Shown one piece after another: positions 45,014 through 55,944 of a DNA stretch of 64,000 nucleotides (position 1 is the stretch's first letter; every line of letters begins with the position of its first letter). The position numbers and the translations under genes are program-made. The notes beneath the pieces were generated by a model that saw only the letters and a program-made list of their open reading frames with translations, was not told the origin of the DNA and did no database searches. Source of the DNA: Saccharum officinarum (taxonomy: Eukaryota; Streptophyta; Magnoliopsida; Poales; Poaceae). The stretch spans positions 44,005,880-44,069,879 of the forward strand of contig CM036197.1 in NCBI GenBank assembly GCA_020631735.1. The letters run 5' to 3'.

Positions 45014-47281
45014 TGAAAGTCCCTAGTTTGGTTTTGGCTAATTGATGAAACCTAGGACTAACCTTTGTATCTAAGTGGATGATTTAGATAAAGGTGGTCA
45101 TTGCATATGAGACATGACATTGACTCATGTGACCAAGATGATGAAGACCAAGATGAGGCTTGGCTCGATGGACCGGTTGTGAAGGTGAAGGGCAAGTCGA
45201 GGCTTCGAAGCGAGGGACCATGCGATGGTGAAGCTTGAGCGAGACTTGGCGCCGACGGACCGATGCAACGGTGAAGAGCAAGTGAAGTCAAGGTCGATGG
45301 ATCGAGACGGTCATGTGATGATATGAAGTGGATCATATCATTTGGAGAAACAAAATGGGCTCAAGGCAAAGGTATAACCATAGGGCCATTTTGTGTTACA
45401 CTCAAGACACCATAGAGGGTGTGAGTGGTTTAGGATCGATAGCCGAACTATTAAGAGGGGAAGTCTTATCGGTTATTCGATGCACGGGTGCCACTAGGTG
45501 AATTCATGAAGTGCATTGCATGTAGGGCCTAGTGAGCTAATTGAAAACCTTTGAAAATGATTGAGAAAATGCTAACACACAAGCACATGGAGATGTACAC
45601 TTGATGGTGTTGGCACATTTGCAAAGGTGGCGTTGGTCACGCTGTGGTTTGCGGGTAGAAAGGGGTTTGGGTTCCTCTCTCCCTCCTGCCGAGCGTGCGA
45701 GCGCGGGATTCAGGCGATTTCGGAGAAGTGAAATGCCTATTTTCCATTGCGCCGGAAGTCGGAAAAGAAACGGAGGCGAACGCGGTCACGGAAGTGACTG
45801 GACGGTGCACCGGACGCCGCACCGGACGCTGCACCGGACGCGGTCACTGTGGACCGGCGCGTCCGGTCAGTGCAGCGCGGGCATCAGGCGCGCGGGCTAG
45901 GGTTTGACACCGGCGCGTCCGGTGACCCACGGGACCGGCGCGTCCGGTCTGGCGAACAGCGAGTCACGAAGTCATCGGACGCGGTGCGCGTCCGGTGACA
46001 CACCATCGGACGCGTCCGGTGGTCTCGGGCGCTTACTGGACTCGCACCGGACGCGGGTACTGTGGCGTCCGGTGGTTGCGAGGAGCGCGTCCGGTGATGT
46101 CTTCGCGCGCGCGGGAACTGTGCGCACCGGTGCGTCCGGTGGTTCGCAACAGCGCGTCCGGTGTGTCGTTTGACCGTTGGCGCGCAGTGACCGTTGGAAG
46201 ATCTAACGGACGAATTTGAATTTCGTGAACACGTGGACGTCGTAGGGACACCGGACGCGGTTGAGCGCGTCCGGTCTGTTACCACCGGTGCGTCCGGTGG
46301 TCCCGCGAAAATCGTGAGTGGAGTTGTAACGGCTCTATTTGGATGGGTTGCTTATAAATACTCGTTGGCCGGCCCTTGGGAGGTGGCTTGCTATTTCTAA
46401 CATACTTGTGCATCCTTTGAGCTAGAACAACTCCTCCCACTCATCTCTCTTGCTTGATTGCAAATCAAAAGTGAGATTGAGTGATCCCAAAGTGCATTGC
46501 ATAGCTTGAGGGCATCTAGTGGCACTTGTGGGTGGTTTGGCCGGTGGATTTCTTGTTACTCTTGGAGAGTACCGCTCCTAGCCGGCTTGGAGATTGTTGG
46601 AGGCGTTGGCAAGAGAAGGTGATTGTTCTTGGCCACCTCCGGTTGATTGTAAGAGGTTCGTGTGCTTTCCTCGGCGGAGTGCCAAAAGCAACTCTATTAC
46701 ATTGCGCGTGTCATTGAGTTACCTCACTTGAGAGTGGAGTCTTGCGGTGCCTTGCGGGGCGTGCCTTGAGGGGCAAGTGACTTGAGGGTCACACCGAGGA
46801 ACCATCTAAGTGTTGGTCGACACAACCGGTGACGTAGCTTGTCGGTGCACAAGTGAACACCGGGTGAACAAAAATATTGTGTCTCTTGTCTCCCGGTGAT
46901 TGGTCTACATATTGTGTTGTTGTCAATATTAATTGATTGTATATCATCTTGGTGATTGGCAACATCTTCACTCCACCGTCGGTATAAGATTCACAATCCT
47001 ATCTCTTGCACTTATCTTTACTAGATTATCTTGTGTTGCTCTAGTAGTAGCTTGACTAGTAGTGTTGTTAGCTTGTTCTCTAGTGTAAATTTAGTGACAT
47101 AGCACTTGTGTGAACTAGAGATCATAATCTACTAGACTTGTGGATAGGAGGCTTGCATCACAACCTTTGGCTAAGCAAAACTCGCTTTACGCCGTTTGTT
47201 ATTCTAACAAGTTTGCTTAGTGGTGATTGTAGAATTTTTATAGGCTATTCACCCCCCCCTCTAGCCATCTAGGACCTTACA
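45014..47281 (+). repeat. 3' LTR of Copia element
   Basis: Same 2268-bp length as the 5' LTR and the same ends TGAAAG/TTACA; directly preceded by the polypurine tract AAAAAGGGGGAGAT. Confidence 0.95.
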
Positions 47282-47339
47282 TACTGCCGGTTCAAAATCC
47301 GGCACTGAAGGGGGATTTTGAACCGGCAGTGTTGTAGTG
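47282..47339 (+). repeat. CACTA 3' terminal inverted repeat region; right Copia TSD at its start
   Basis: The first five bases, TACTG (47282-47286), are the Copia target duplication. The rest contains three CCGGCAGTG/CACTGCCGG-type motifs and ends TTGTAGTG, the inverse of CACTACAA. The next three bases, ATC, would be the transposon's own 3-bp target copy, but the partner is not visible. Confidence 0.85.
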
Positions 47340-47539
47340 ATCTGGGGTAGTGAAGGAAACCTCTAAAAAAAGACATCTCGACAAAACTGCAACATAAATT
47401 CACGCAAATACTGTAGTGCACTATACTTCAAAAGATGATTAGCACACCAGAATTTTACCACGTGCTTGCTTAAAGCTATGGAATACATATTGAAAGATGC
47501 CACTGGCTAAATGTATTACCTGATGCCACTGGCTCAGAG
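47340..47539. other. Short intergenic stretch
   Basis: No gene. GATGCCACTGGCT occurs twice (about 47497 and 47522) at the start of the LINE tail and could be part of a target duplication or a small local repeat. Confidence 0.4.
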
Positions 47540-47888
47540 TTCAGCTTGGTGTTCCATTCTCTATGGAGATAATTATATCAATGAGTTGGGCCATTTGGTC
47601 GGTTAGAAATGATGCAATTTTTAGAAACATTCAGCCGGTTATCTCCAATGCAAAAACGACACTTTATTATTGCATAAAAATTCAGCCGGTTATCTCCGAT
47701 GCTCAAGTTATTCTTAGAGCAAAGAAATCTTATGAAGCCCTTATTTTAGTCAATGGCTAGAAGCTTGTCTAATTACTTTTATCTCCTTTGTAACTTTTTT
47801 GTATCTTTATGTTTGTTGTAAACTCTTGCAAACTTTTAATAAAAGCACAGTAGGTGCTCGCACCCTCCTGTTTTCCTAAAAAAAATTG
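47540..47888 (+). mobile_element. 3' tail of a LINE (L1-type non-LTR retrotransposon)
   Basis: A 65-codon frame (47563-47760) reads SWAIWSVRNDAIFRN, the zinc-binding/C-terminal signature that follows the reverse transcriptase in plant L1-type LINEs. The 3' UTR contains TTTTGTATCTTTATG, AATAAAAGCACAGTAGGTGC, then CCTCCTGTTTTCCT and an A-run at about 47878-47886. It is strongly 5' truncated, as is usual for LINE copies. A short piece (ATTCAGCCGGTTATCTCC) is duplicated at about 47630 and 47682. Confidence 0.7.
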
Positions 47889-47973
47889 CGGATGATTTCA
47901 TTCTGTTTCTTCAATCATTGTACAAAACACTGAGCAATAACTACAGTTTTCTTCTTCTGATTACTGACCTATA

Positions 47974-48283
47974 AAGGCGTCTCTAAAGGTTGGCGACATC
48001 GCTGGCTGACGTGGATGTGAGAGAAGGTGGAAAAAGAAAATGGCTAGCGATTGTTTCGTCGCCCGTCTCGCTCGCGCACCGAGGACATTTGCCAGCAGCT
48101 GTCCCGCTACCGGAAAGGTCCTGCAACACGGTTATTGGGAGGGAGGAGTAAAAAAATATGATAGATGGGATCCACGTTCTTTGGGGCATGTGCCATTGTT
48201 GGAGAGGGGAATTTGTTTGCTATCTCTGAAACTGACGTGTTACTCAAATAGTTACTAATCAGCTCGGACCTCTGGAGACACCC
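47974..48283. mobile_element. Possible MITE
   Basis: The left end AGGCGTCTCTAAAGGTTGG and the inverse of the right end, AGGGTGTCTCCAGAGGTCCG, agree at most positions and enclose about 310 bp. Size and imperfect terminal repeats suggest a miniature inverted-repeat element. No clean target duplication was found, so this is tentative. Confidence 0.3.
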
Positions 48284-49770
48284 TAAGGACAAGGGAAAGA
48301 GTAATTATGTTTTGCAATAGACCATCCATTCCTTCTTCAGTGTACCCCAGCAGTCACATGTATCAAATAATAGTAGCCCATACTAATGAAATGCCTCCAG
48401 ATAGAAGGAATTGCCCAAAACATTGTACAGATTTCAGACTTAATGATAGTGGAAAACATCAATGCAATTGAGAAGCTTCTGAATATCCTTGTCAGTACAA
48501 AGGACAATACAAATCTATCTGTGAAAAATCAGTGGTCAAGCAAGGAAACAATGGATCGTGTCGTACGAACTTTCCTCATTTAACAGGCGGAACTCCCAGG
48601 TCTAGGTTTGTTAAATTACATATATCAATGTGTAGCTTGCCGAGTCCAAATTATTGAAGTTCACAGAGGTTACCAGAAGATGCTATACAGTCCAAGTAAC
48701 ATACATAGTATAGAGCTCTCAGCTATAGCCCTTCTTAGTGTGCTCCTCTTACACTTTACAAGGTAAGACATAAGACAACCTTGGCAGTTCATTGCCGAGG
48801 ACTACTTTAGCACATAGAGTGCTATGCCTATAATAGAAATTTAACTTGGAACATTATATTTGTGATTTCTAACTGAGGACTGGATAACAACGAGTAGTCA
48901 GTCGAACTATAGGCATCTCATGGGAAACTTTCGAATTAACTAGCAAATTTCTAGGAGGAAATCCCAAGGTATTCAATATGCATGCATTTAATTAACAATT
49001 CCAGTCATCTTTAGACACAATTTTGCTCAAGCCAAATCATGATTAGTTAATCAGCATCTCTTACACTTTGGCTCAAGATTGAATATGTATTACCACCGGT
49101 GATTCCTACATGTTGCATCATTTATAAAAAGTTGAGGATGGAATAACAATTGCAACAACCAATAGCTGTAGTAGTACCTGAGAGAACAGATCAGCAAAGC
49201 AGGCTAGCATGTTCTCTTCACCATCTCCGATGCTTTTACTGCTTGCATAGTACTCCAGCAATCAATCACGGAAAGGAACACAAAAATAAAGTGCCTGACA
49301 CAAGAAACAGTTAGATTCCACATTATGAGGAGAACATTATCAAATCTTTCTCAGGAGAACATTATCAAATCTTTCTCAATATGTCGCTCAACCGAATGTC
49401 TCAAATCCAAGCAACATTCCCGATGTCAACATACAAAGTGTCAACACAAATTAGAGATTTACCATGATGATTATACACACATTTAAAGTGTCAATATAGA
49501 AGGATAATTCTGACATTATCTCACATACAAGGCGACGCTCCTATTCTACAGTGAAGGATATTTCTGACATTATCAGTGACAATCATATTCTGCAGCGAGG
49601 GACGTACCATGATGTTGTATACGCATTCACACAAACACGATGATATAAGATCATGTTACAAAATTAAAATAAGAAATATATTATCAATTGACAATCACAA
49701 AAATCCCCCACTCACTCTCTTCCTCCTTTCCCCGCCACTCCTCCTCTCCTAACCCATCTCTAGCTTACCT
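48284..49770. other. Intergenic stretch with no supported gene
   Basis: AT-rich DNA with short open frames only. A 25-bp unit (AGGAGAACATTATCAAATCT plus TTCTC) is duplicated in tandem at 49328-49352 and 49353-49377. The last part (49690-49770) becomes CT-rich (CTCACTCTCTTCCTCC), like a plant 5' UTR. Confidence 0.5.
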
Positions 49771-49832
49771 ATGGCGCATTTACCTGGCGGGGGCGAGGGC
49801 AATGGGGATGACATCATGTGGCCGATCTTTCG
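49771..49832 (+). CDS. Possible first exon of an unrecognised gene
   Basis: The ATG at 49771 after a CT-rich leader opens MAHLPGGGEGNGDDIMWPIF and is followed by a good donor, GTGAGAATC. This looks like a short first exon of about 21 codons. No continuation is found before the LTR at 50181, so any such gene would be interrupted in its first intron by element C. The peptide is not recognised and the call is weak. Confidence 0.25.
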
Positions 49833-50175
49833 GTGAGAATCTTCTTTCCTCAGCCGTGTATACTCTGCATTCGGATTAATGTTCAAGCGTCTAGGAAGGT
49901 CCTGCGTTTTATTTGAATGGGATCTTTGGCTTTGCTCTAGCTGAACCAGCTTTCATGTACTAGTTTCCAAAGCATTAGTCATATTCTTATTACTAAATTT
50001 ATTTAAATAGAATTTTTTCTGTAGGATGCTGTCAGGGGCCTGTTACTTTGATACATGTGCCTGGGGATACTGTTGTTTTTAGCTATTTTAGCTGCTTGTA
50101 CATTTCCATAAATGAAAAATGAAAAAAATAGATAGGGGCTCCCCTGCTGACCCTTCCTAAAAAATGTCTCTACTA

Positions 50176-50180
50176 TCCTT
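50176..50180. repeat. Target-site duplication TCCTT, left of element C
   Basis: TCCTT directly precedes TGTAACACTTC. It is the reverse complement of AAGGA at 11982-11986, the flank of the other LTR. Confidence 0.75.
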
Positions 50181-51140
50181 TGTAACACTTCAAGTGTTTA
50201 GTCCCTAATTGCATTGCATTTGCATGGCATAAGCATAAGCATGCATCATTCATGTTTGTTATTTTATGTGATGCAACACATGTGATTATTTAGGGTTTGT
50301 TTGATTTATTTCATGAAGTACTTGATAGTTGGTGTAACAAAAAGGTAAGGTAGCCAACCATGACCTACAACACCTTAGTTATACTTAGGGTAACATTTGG
50401 AACAAGGTTCATGTTGACCAAAATTACTAAATTGCCCTCCAAGAGAAGTTTGACCACCATTTGACCCTAGAAGGCCCTAGTTTGACCAATTAAAAAGTCT
50501 AATTTAGAGACCTTGCATGGAAGAGCACCCTGAAGCAAGGTTGTAGAGAATTTCATGAGGAACAAAAGTTCTAATATGGCCATCTCATGAAAATGATCAG
50601 AACATGCTCAAAAATGGCCCACAAGTCAGTATTAGGGGCTGTTTGGGGACTTAGCAAATTTTGCTAAGTGTTGAGCTGAAAACCGTTTCATTGTACCCCA
50701 CTTTGACACCCTATAACTCACCAACCAGGCCAAACCAGCTTTCACTCATATTGACAAACTTGTAGGTCACATGTAGCTCTACAACATTGTCAACATCACC
50801 ATCACCTAGTTCTAAATGGTTTAGGAGATATGGTGCCTGGAAAAATGGGTTTCAGGCGGTTAGTTAACTGAAACTCGGTTTCAGATTTCGGGTGCCTCAC
50901 TTTGGAGCGTTGTATCTCACTAACCAAGCCGAATTGGCTCACGACCCTATTGGCAATGTTGAAGTCCTCATGTAGCTCTACAACATTGCCAACATCAACC
51001 ACACCTGGTTCTCACTGGTTTGGGAGTTAATCGGTGACCAAACTGCTCTGTCAGTCGAGTGAGGTAACCTCCATTCAGTAAAACGACGACGTCAGGCAGC
51101 TGGCTCGCGTCGTGGCGCCCAGGCAGAGTCCGGTGGCCGC

Positions 51141-52115
51141 GTGGCGCGTGCGTGCTGCTGTCGTCTCCACGTCGCGAGCTCACGCGCGGGAGTGAAGTGG
51201 GAGTCGACACCTCCATCCCCAGCACTCACGCCACTCCCTCCTCCATTCCCTCGCTCTCTGGTCCGACGAGCAGTGCCACTCCGACCCCGCCGCGGCCGGG
51301 CGAGCTCACCACCGCACGGTAGCCTACCTAACTTCACCCACAGCTCCGCCTTAGGCTCCCGGACCTTCCCCTACATCGCGCTTGATCCATTTCGTAGAGG
51401 TGAGGAGGTATTATCGATTTTCTCTCCACTGGAGCTCACCGGAGTATCGCCGTCGCCACGGTCCACCGTGGCCAGCTCCCCTCCCTCATTCTACTCCTGT
51501 CATGAACCTCGTTCTCACCTCCGTCATCTGTGGGGATGCTTGTGGCTAGACCTTACCGGGGAATGTGACCTCGTCGGAGCGGAACACGACGACCACAGTC
51601 GTCGCGCTCACCGTCCCGCATCACGGCGTTCCGTGGCCGGGGTGGTTAGGGCCTTTCTCCATCTCCCTTCTCTACCTCAATCAGTCCGCCTAGTTGCAGT
51701 GAAGCTCGTACAGAGCTCATATGTGACCGTGCAGCCTCACCGGCGGCGGTACACCGCCACCCGACCCTCACCGGCCGCCGCTCACGACGGCGAGCCCCTC
51801 CCACTCCAACCCGAGCCTTCCTTCTTGCACGAATCGAAGCACCTTGTGACGGAGAACGTGAGGGTGTGCTTGGTTTCCCGAGCGAGCTCCCCTCCGACGA
51901 GCTTGAGCTCGCCGGAGCGCGCGGTTCGCCGCGCCCCTGTCTCTCTCTCTCTGACGGCGGGTCCCGCCTGTCAGTGTCGCGCGCGGGCGGGAGCGCTGAA
52001 CGGGCCGCGCGCGCGCGAGTGTGGGCCGAGTTTTCCGGGCCGGCCCAGTTCGTCTGAAACGAAATTCATTTTTATTATTTTGTCACTGATTTTTGTACAA
52101 GTTGGAAAAATATAG
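51141..52115 (+). CDS. 324-codon GC-rich open frame inside LTR (element C copy)
   Basis: Counterpart of 15041-16015 on element A, with three residue differences (Pro/Ser, Asp/Tyr, Ala/Val). No domain or membrane topology is convincing. It is open in both LTRs, but they are only about 0.1% diverged, so openness is weak evidence of coding. Confidence 0.2.
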   Translation: MARACCCRLHVASSRAGVKWESTPPSPALTPLPPPFPRSLVRRAVPLRPRRGRASSPPHGSLPNFTHSSALGSRTFPYIALDPFRRGEEVLSIFSPLELTGVSPSPRSTVASSPPSFYSCHEPRSHLRHLWGCLWLDLTGECDLVGAEHDDHSRRAHRPASRRSVAGVVRAFLHLPSLPQSVRLVAVKLVQSSYVTVQPHRRRYTATRPSPAAAHDGEPLPLQPEPSFLHESKHLVTENVRVCLVSRASSPPTSLSSPERAVRRAPVSLSLTAGPACQCRARAGALNGPRARECGPSFPGRPSSSETKFIFIILSLIFVQVGKI

Positions 52116-53416
52116 ATCTAGGTTTTAATGATCCAAAAATCATGAGATAAATTTTATTAGGGTCCACATGATGTGTAGTATTTTAGAAAAATATAAATCT
52201 GGAATGTGATGTTTAATTTTTAGGAGAAATTAATAGATCCTTTAAATGTGTTTTGGAATGCATGCAAATTTGTTAAATTTATAACTTGAGCTGTAGTGTT
52301 CCATAAATCATAAAATTTGATGGGTAGGTTACTCTATGCTAGTCCTAGCTCTGGTAAAAATTTGGGCATCAGTGCTTAATTAATTTCCAAGTTATAATGC
52401 TATCTTGTGATTCTAGGAAATACTTAAATGAATTTTTGTAATTTTTCTACATGTGCAATGTTCATATAACTTTTTGGAGAATGTCTTGGTATCTTAAAGT
52501 GTTTAAGAAAAATATGAAATCTGTTGTTTGACACTTTTCAATAGGGTTTCCTAATTATGCAAAAATCAGCCTTATTAGCTTGTGAATTTTGTGTAGGGAG
52601 TTTCTGTGAATAAAACTTGTTCAAATTTTTACTGTGGTCTCTTTTTGGGTCAGAGAGTTCCCTGTAATTTTTGTAGAATTTTAGGAGCAGTTTATATTTA
52701 TGTTTAAAATTCCACTTAATTACTTAAGTAAATTAAGAAATGGGTTTAAATAAATGTTCTAGGTGGGCACCCCTTACTTTCTGGTGTCTTTGTGATATTT
52801 GTGAACTTGTAGTAGCATTAGTTTGGTTTTAGAGAATGTTTGCCACATCAATAAATATTTAACCTTTGTAATTTAGGTTTTCTGGACAGCTAAGTAGTAA
52901 TTCTAAATTTGGCTGTGATAAAATTGGTTGCTGGACAACCTGTAAATACCAAAGTTGGAGTAAACTTGATGAACTAGCTTGTGTTAAAATTTGGAAGCAT
53001 TTGGCTTAGTAGTTTGAGAGTTTCTGTTGTTTAATGTGGCAGTTCAAAATCTGCTACTCTCTGTTTTGGAGAGGACAGATTCTGGAACTTGTGAAGTTTG
53101 ACATGGAAAACTTAGGAGTTTGGAGTTGAGGTCTGAAAATGAATTGTAGTACATTTCTTAGGCTTTCCAGATTGTCTTAGATCATATCTTTTGAAATTAT
53201 AAATCTCCAGTTGTGATAAAAACAAGTAGCTGCTGTCCAGAATGCTTACTGTGGTGTTTTGCTGATTGATATGGTGTGATATCCTAAGACATGCTACTTT
53301 TGTAATTGTTAGGTGTTAGGGCCTTAACTGAGGATGAGCAGCTTTATCTTAGGTTAAGTAGCTTAGGTAAGTACTTCTCCACCGGAGAAGAGATTTGCAC
53401 GTACTAGTAAAATAAC

Positions 53417-53737
53417 TTGAATAGAGTATTTTATTCTGAAATGCATTTCATTCCGAGCATGTTGCACCCATTTATGCATCCATTATATTTATTGTGCATT
53501 CATGCAATAGGTGCACCGGAGGGGGTAACACTCCTCGAATTCGAGCCTGTGATTCCGGAGGAGGACCAGGAGCAGCAGGAGCCCGAGGATCCAGCAGGCG
53601 AAGGAGTGCCCGCAGACGACCTTCCTGAGTGTCCAGACCACCGGCCCTCGACTTTTCTGAAAGGCAAGCCCCGGTGCATGCTGAACCCATCGTTTTACAA
53701 ATATATCTTGAGTACTTTTAATTGTTTACTGCATTAA
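53417..53737 (+). CDS. LTR-encoded open frame with DLPEC motif (element C copy)
   Basis: Identical to the element A frame. The acidic segment (EEDQEQQEPEDP) is followed by DLPECPDHRPSTFLKGK (codons 53618-53668). In the diverged LTR of element B the same peptide reads DLPECVNHQPSSFERGK with silent changes GAC/GAT, CTT/CTG, CAC/CAT, TTT/TTC and a TCG/AGT serine switch. That pattern supports coding. An upstream AG at GCAATAG (53508-53514) may be a splice acceptor. Function unknown. Confidence 0.45.
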   Translation: MNRVFYSEMHFIPSMLHPFMHPLYLLCIHAIGAPEGVTLLEFEPVIPEEDQEQQEPEDPAGEGVPADDLPECPDHRPSTFLKGKPRCMLNPSFYKYILSTFNCLLH

Positions 53738-54754
53738 GTTGTAGGAGTTATATGAAAACACTTGTTGCATTATACCTGTCCTTGTCCAGATATCGTACTT
53801 AATCCTATATTAGGTTTAGGCACGTGTCAATGCTTAGCCCTGCTTAGTACGGTAGAAGTCGGGTGATTTCCGGTCATCCGCGAGATGTAGGAAGGAGTCA
53901 CGAGTGGCTTTATGGCTATCGTGGATGGAATCATGCTTAAAAATGAAATTGAGACCGGGCGGGAGTTCGATAGTACAGCCGCAAGACACTTCACGTCTTG
54001 GGTGTGGAGCTATGCCCGTCTGAGTCGTTTAAGGACCGATTCGCTGTACGTCCTTGAGTCATGTTGAACGCAGTCTAACACTTAGTTGGCCGGATAAGTC
54101 GTTCCGACCGCGAAGCCGAGTAATGTGATTCAGGCCGGGAATCGAATGGTAGGTTGCTTCTTGGAGGAGAGAAAGGATGTGCTTGGGGACATTGGCGTGA
54201 GACCAAGGGGGGTTAGAGTCCCTATCACCTGGCAGAGTGTCGCCCTTGGGGTCGCGACATCATTCGGACCCGCGATTCCTGAATCATATGAAAAGGTGGC
54301 TTGTGCGACCCTGGCAGGGGCCTGCGCGGTGAGTGTTAGAAATACCCCTCCAGCTGGATAGGAATTCGATTCGAATCGCCGTCGCTCCCGGTTAGTGAGC
54401 ACTTGACTTGAGCAGCGGCAACGTAGATCTCATTAAATGAACTGGTGGTTAAGGGAATGATACAATGTTGCCACAATTCATACCTGCTCTGGATATAATG
54501 ATGATAATTGTTTGATTACAACCAAGTGCATGTTTAGTACAGGTGCTAAGATAGATGACAGGTAAATGCTAAAAATAACTGCTAGTACAGGCTACAAGAG
54601 TTTAAATTACTTATGCCTTTATGCAAAATGTTATGTCAGCTAGCCCCTTGTGTAAGCCTTGCATAATCCTTGGTGTCATCTTATTTCTGGTTTTCGACGG
54701 GTAAGTCTAGCTGAGTACATTCCAGTACTCAGGGTTTATTCCCTCCTGTTGCAG

Positions 54755-54816
54755 ATGACATGCTTTATCAGGGATTCTGCAAGACGTGTCTCCACCCTGC
54801 GGGTGATGATGACTAG
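54755..54816 (+). other. Candidate small exon with CxxC motif in LTR of element C
   Basis: After CCTCCTGTTGCAG the bases encode a peptide with MLYQGFCKTCLHPAGDDD and stop TAG (54814-54816). The LTR of B has the same length and Y.G[FY]C..CL.P with third-base changes. A donor GTAAGT at 54701 would define a 54-bp intron, unusually short. It may be the last exon of the LTR gene that includes the DLPEC frame. Confidence 0.35.
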
Positions 54817-55170
54817 ATCAGAAGGGCATGATCGTCTTTATGTACTTTCCTCATGCTTTTGTGGGTTGTTGATCATCCAGACTGGCAGTATTTATTTAAC
54901 TAGTGTGTGTGTTATGCTTCCGCTACTTTCAAACTTGGTTTGTAATAATTGCTACTCCGTGGTGTAAACTTATTTCAGAACTACTTGCGAAATGTATCGT
55001 ATGATGTTGTATGTTGAATGATGCGATCCTGGTTGTAAGCAGTTTGGTTTGAAATCCTTCGTGATTTCGATTGACTACCGGGATTATATGGGCTCAAGTT
55101 TGAAAATTTGAGCGCTTCGGTGCTTGTTTTCGTACTTGTGCTCTTATAATTTGGTCGGTTCTGTTACAGC

Positions 55171-55182
55171 TGGTACCGGAGC
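55171..55182 (+). promoter_or_regulatory. Primer-binding site of element C
   Basis: TGGTACCGGAGC, starting two bases after the LTR end, matches the initiator Met tRNA site TGGTATCAGAGC at 10 of 12 positions. Confidence 0.8.
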
Positions 55183-55944
55183 ATAATTCAACATTAAACA
55201 CATCTTACGGGTAATTAAAAACAAAAGTATTTGTTTACGAAAAGGGTTAAACCCTAAAAAAATTATTTTTTTGGTATGCCAGTGATCACAACCCTTAGCC
55301 CAAATAAGGACTCTTAGGTGGCTTATTATAAAGACTAACTTGGGGCCTTGTCTGTTTCTGTTTCGTCGTCCATACGGCGTGAAATTGTATGGATGCCATC
55401 CACTTGGGTGGTAATGTATGGATCAATTACCTCGACGCTCTGGTAAGTGTGAGTTGTGAGAGCATGATCGTCCAACCGGCGGTCTAGGAGAGAGTAGTTT
55501 TGGTGACTTGCATACTTACGTGTTTAAACCATGTAATTATGTAAGCACTTAATTGTGGGAACCTTATTATCGGGTAGCTTTGATACTGAAGTATATACAT
55601 CTGGGGATGTGTATATGGAAAGTATTTAAATTACTGCTTTCTTGTGTGCATATATTGGGAATTGTTGGGCTGCAATGAAATTTTCTGCAGGTACACTAAC
55701 AGCGTAACGAGTAGACCGATAGTTTCGCTTATATGAGAGAACGTATGTATGCCACCGCCTAGCGTTAAAACTTTAGGTTTCTACTAAGGTGAGAGGGCGT
55801 ACGGAACGTGCATGCATCATGTTTAAATATATCATACATATCATTTACTCCCTCCTTAAAAAATTTCTGTACTCCCGACTAAAGTAAATTTCGTATCCCC
55901 TAAATGATCCTCGCTTTAAGTCGTATCTTATCTTGTTGCTACAG
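55183..55944 (+). other. Leader of element C with candidate intron
   Basis: Noncoding. It contains the same phrases as the B leader. TTTTCTGCAG/GTACAC at 55690/55691 and CTTGTTGCTACAG ending at 55944 would define a 254-bp intron (253 bp in B). The acceptor touches the ATG of the extra ORF. Confidence 0.5.

Larger units (their letters stand above)
36214..47281 (+). mobile_element. Complete Sirevirus-like Copia retrotransposon (11,068 bp)
   Basis: Two LTRs of 2268 bp each, a primer-binding site for initiator Met tRNA, gag, an uninterrupted pol, a 1.2-kb 3' noncoding part with several polypurine tracts, and a perfect 5-bp target duplication. In compared LTR stretches I find three substitutions and two single-base run-length changes, so insertion was recent. 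gag carries two one-base shifts. The palindrome-rich LTR, the repeated AGGGGGAG tracts and the long acidic gag with two zinc knuckles all fit the Sirevirus (Maximus/SIRE) clade. It sits inside the 3' subterminal repeats of the CACTA. Confidence 0.95.
31971..47339 (+). mobile_element. CACTA (En/Spm-like) transposon, 3' part, carrying nested insertions
   Basis: DNA transposon remnant: second-gene coding sequence (31971-35350), subterminal repeats of CACTGCCGGTT type (35803-36208), then, after the Copia insertion (36214-47281), the terminal end GAACCGGCAGTGTTGTAGTG, whose reverse complement begins CACTACAACACTGCC. The 5' end and transposase are not on this contig's left side, because element B interrupts the gene at 31970 and the contig stops at 20001. 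Without the Copia element the visible CACTA part is about 4.3 kb. Confidence 0.85.
50181..55168 (+). repeat. LTR of element C (4988 bp)
   Basis: TGTAACACTTCAAG...CGGTTCTGTTACA. Same sequence as 11987-16975 reversed, one base shorter. Its last 18 bases are shared with the LTR of element B, whereas most of the interior is not. Confidence 0.92.
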
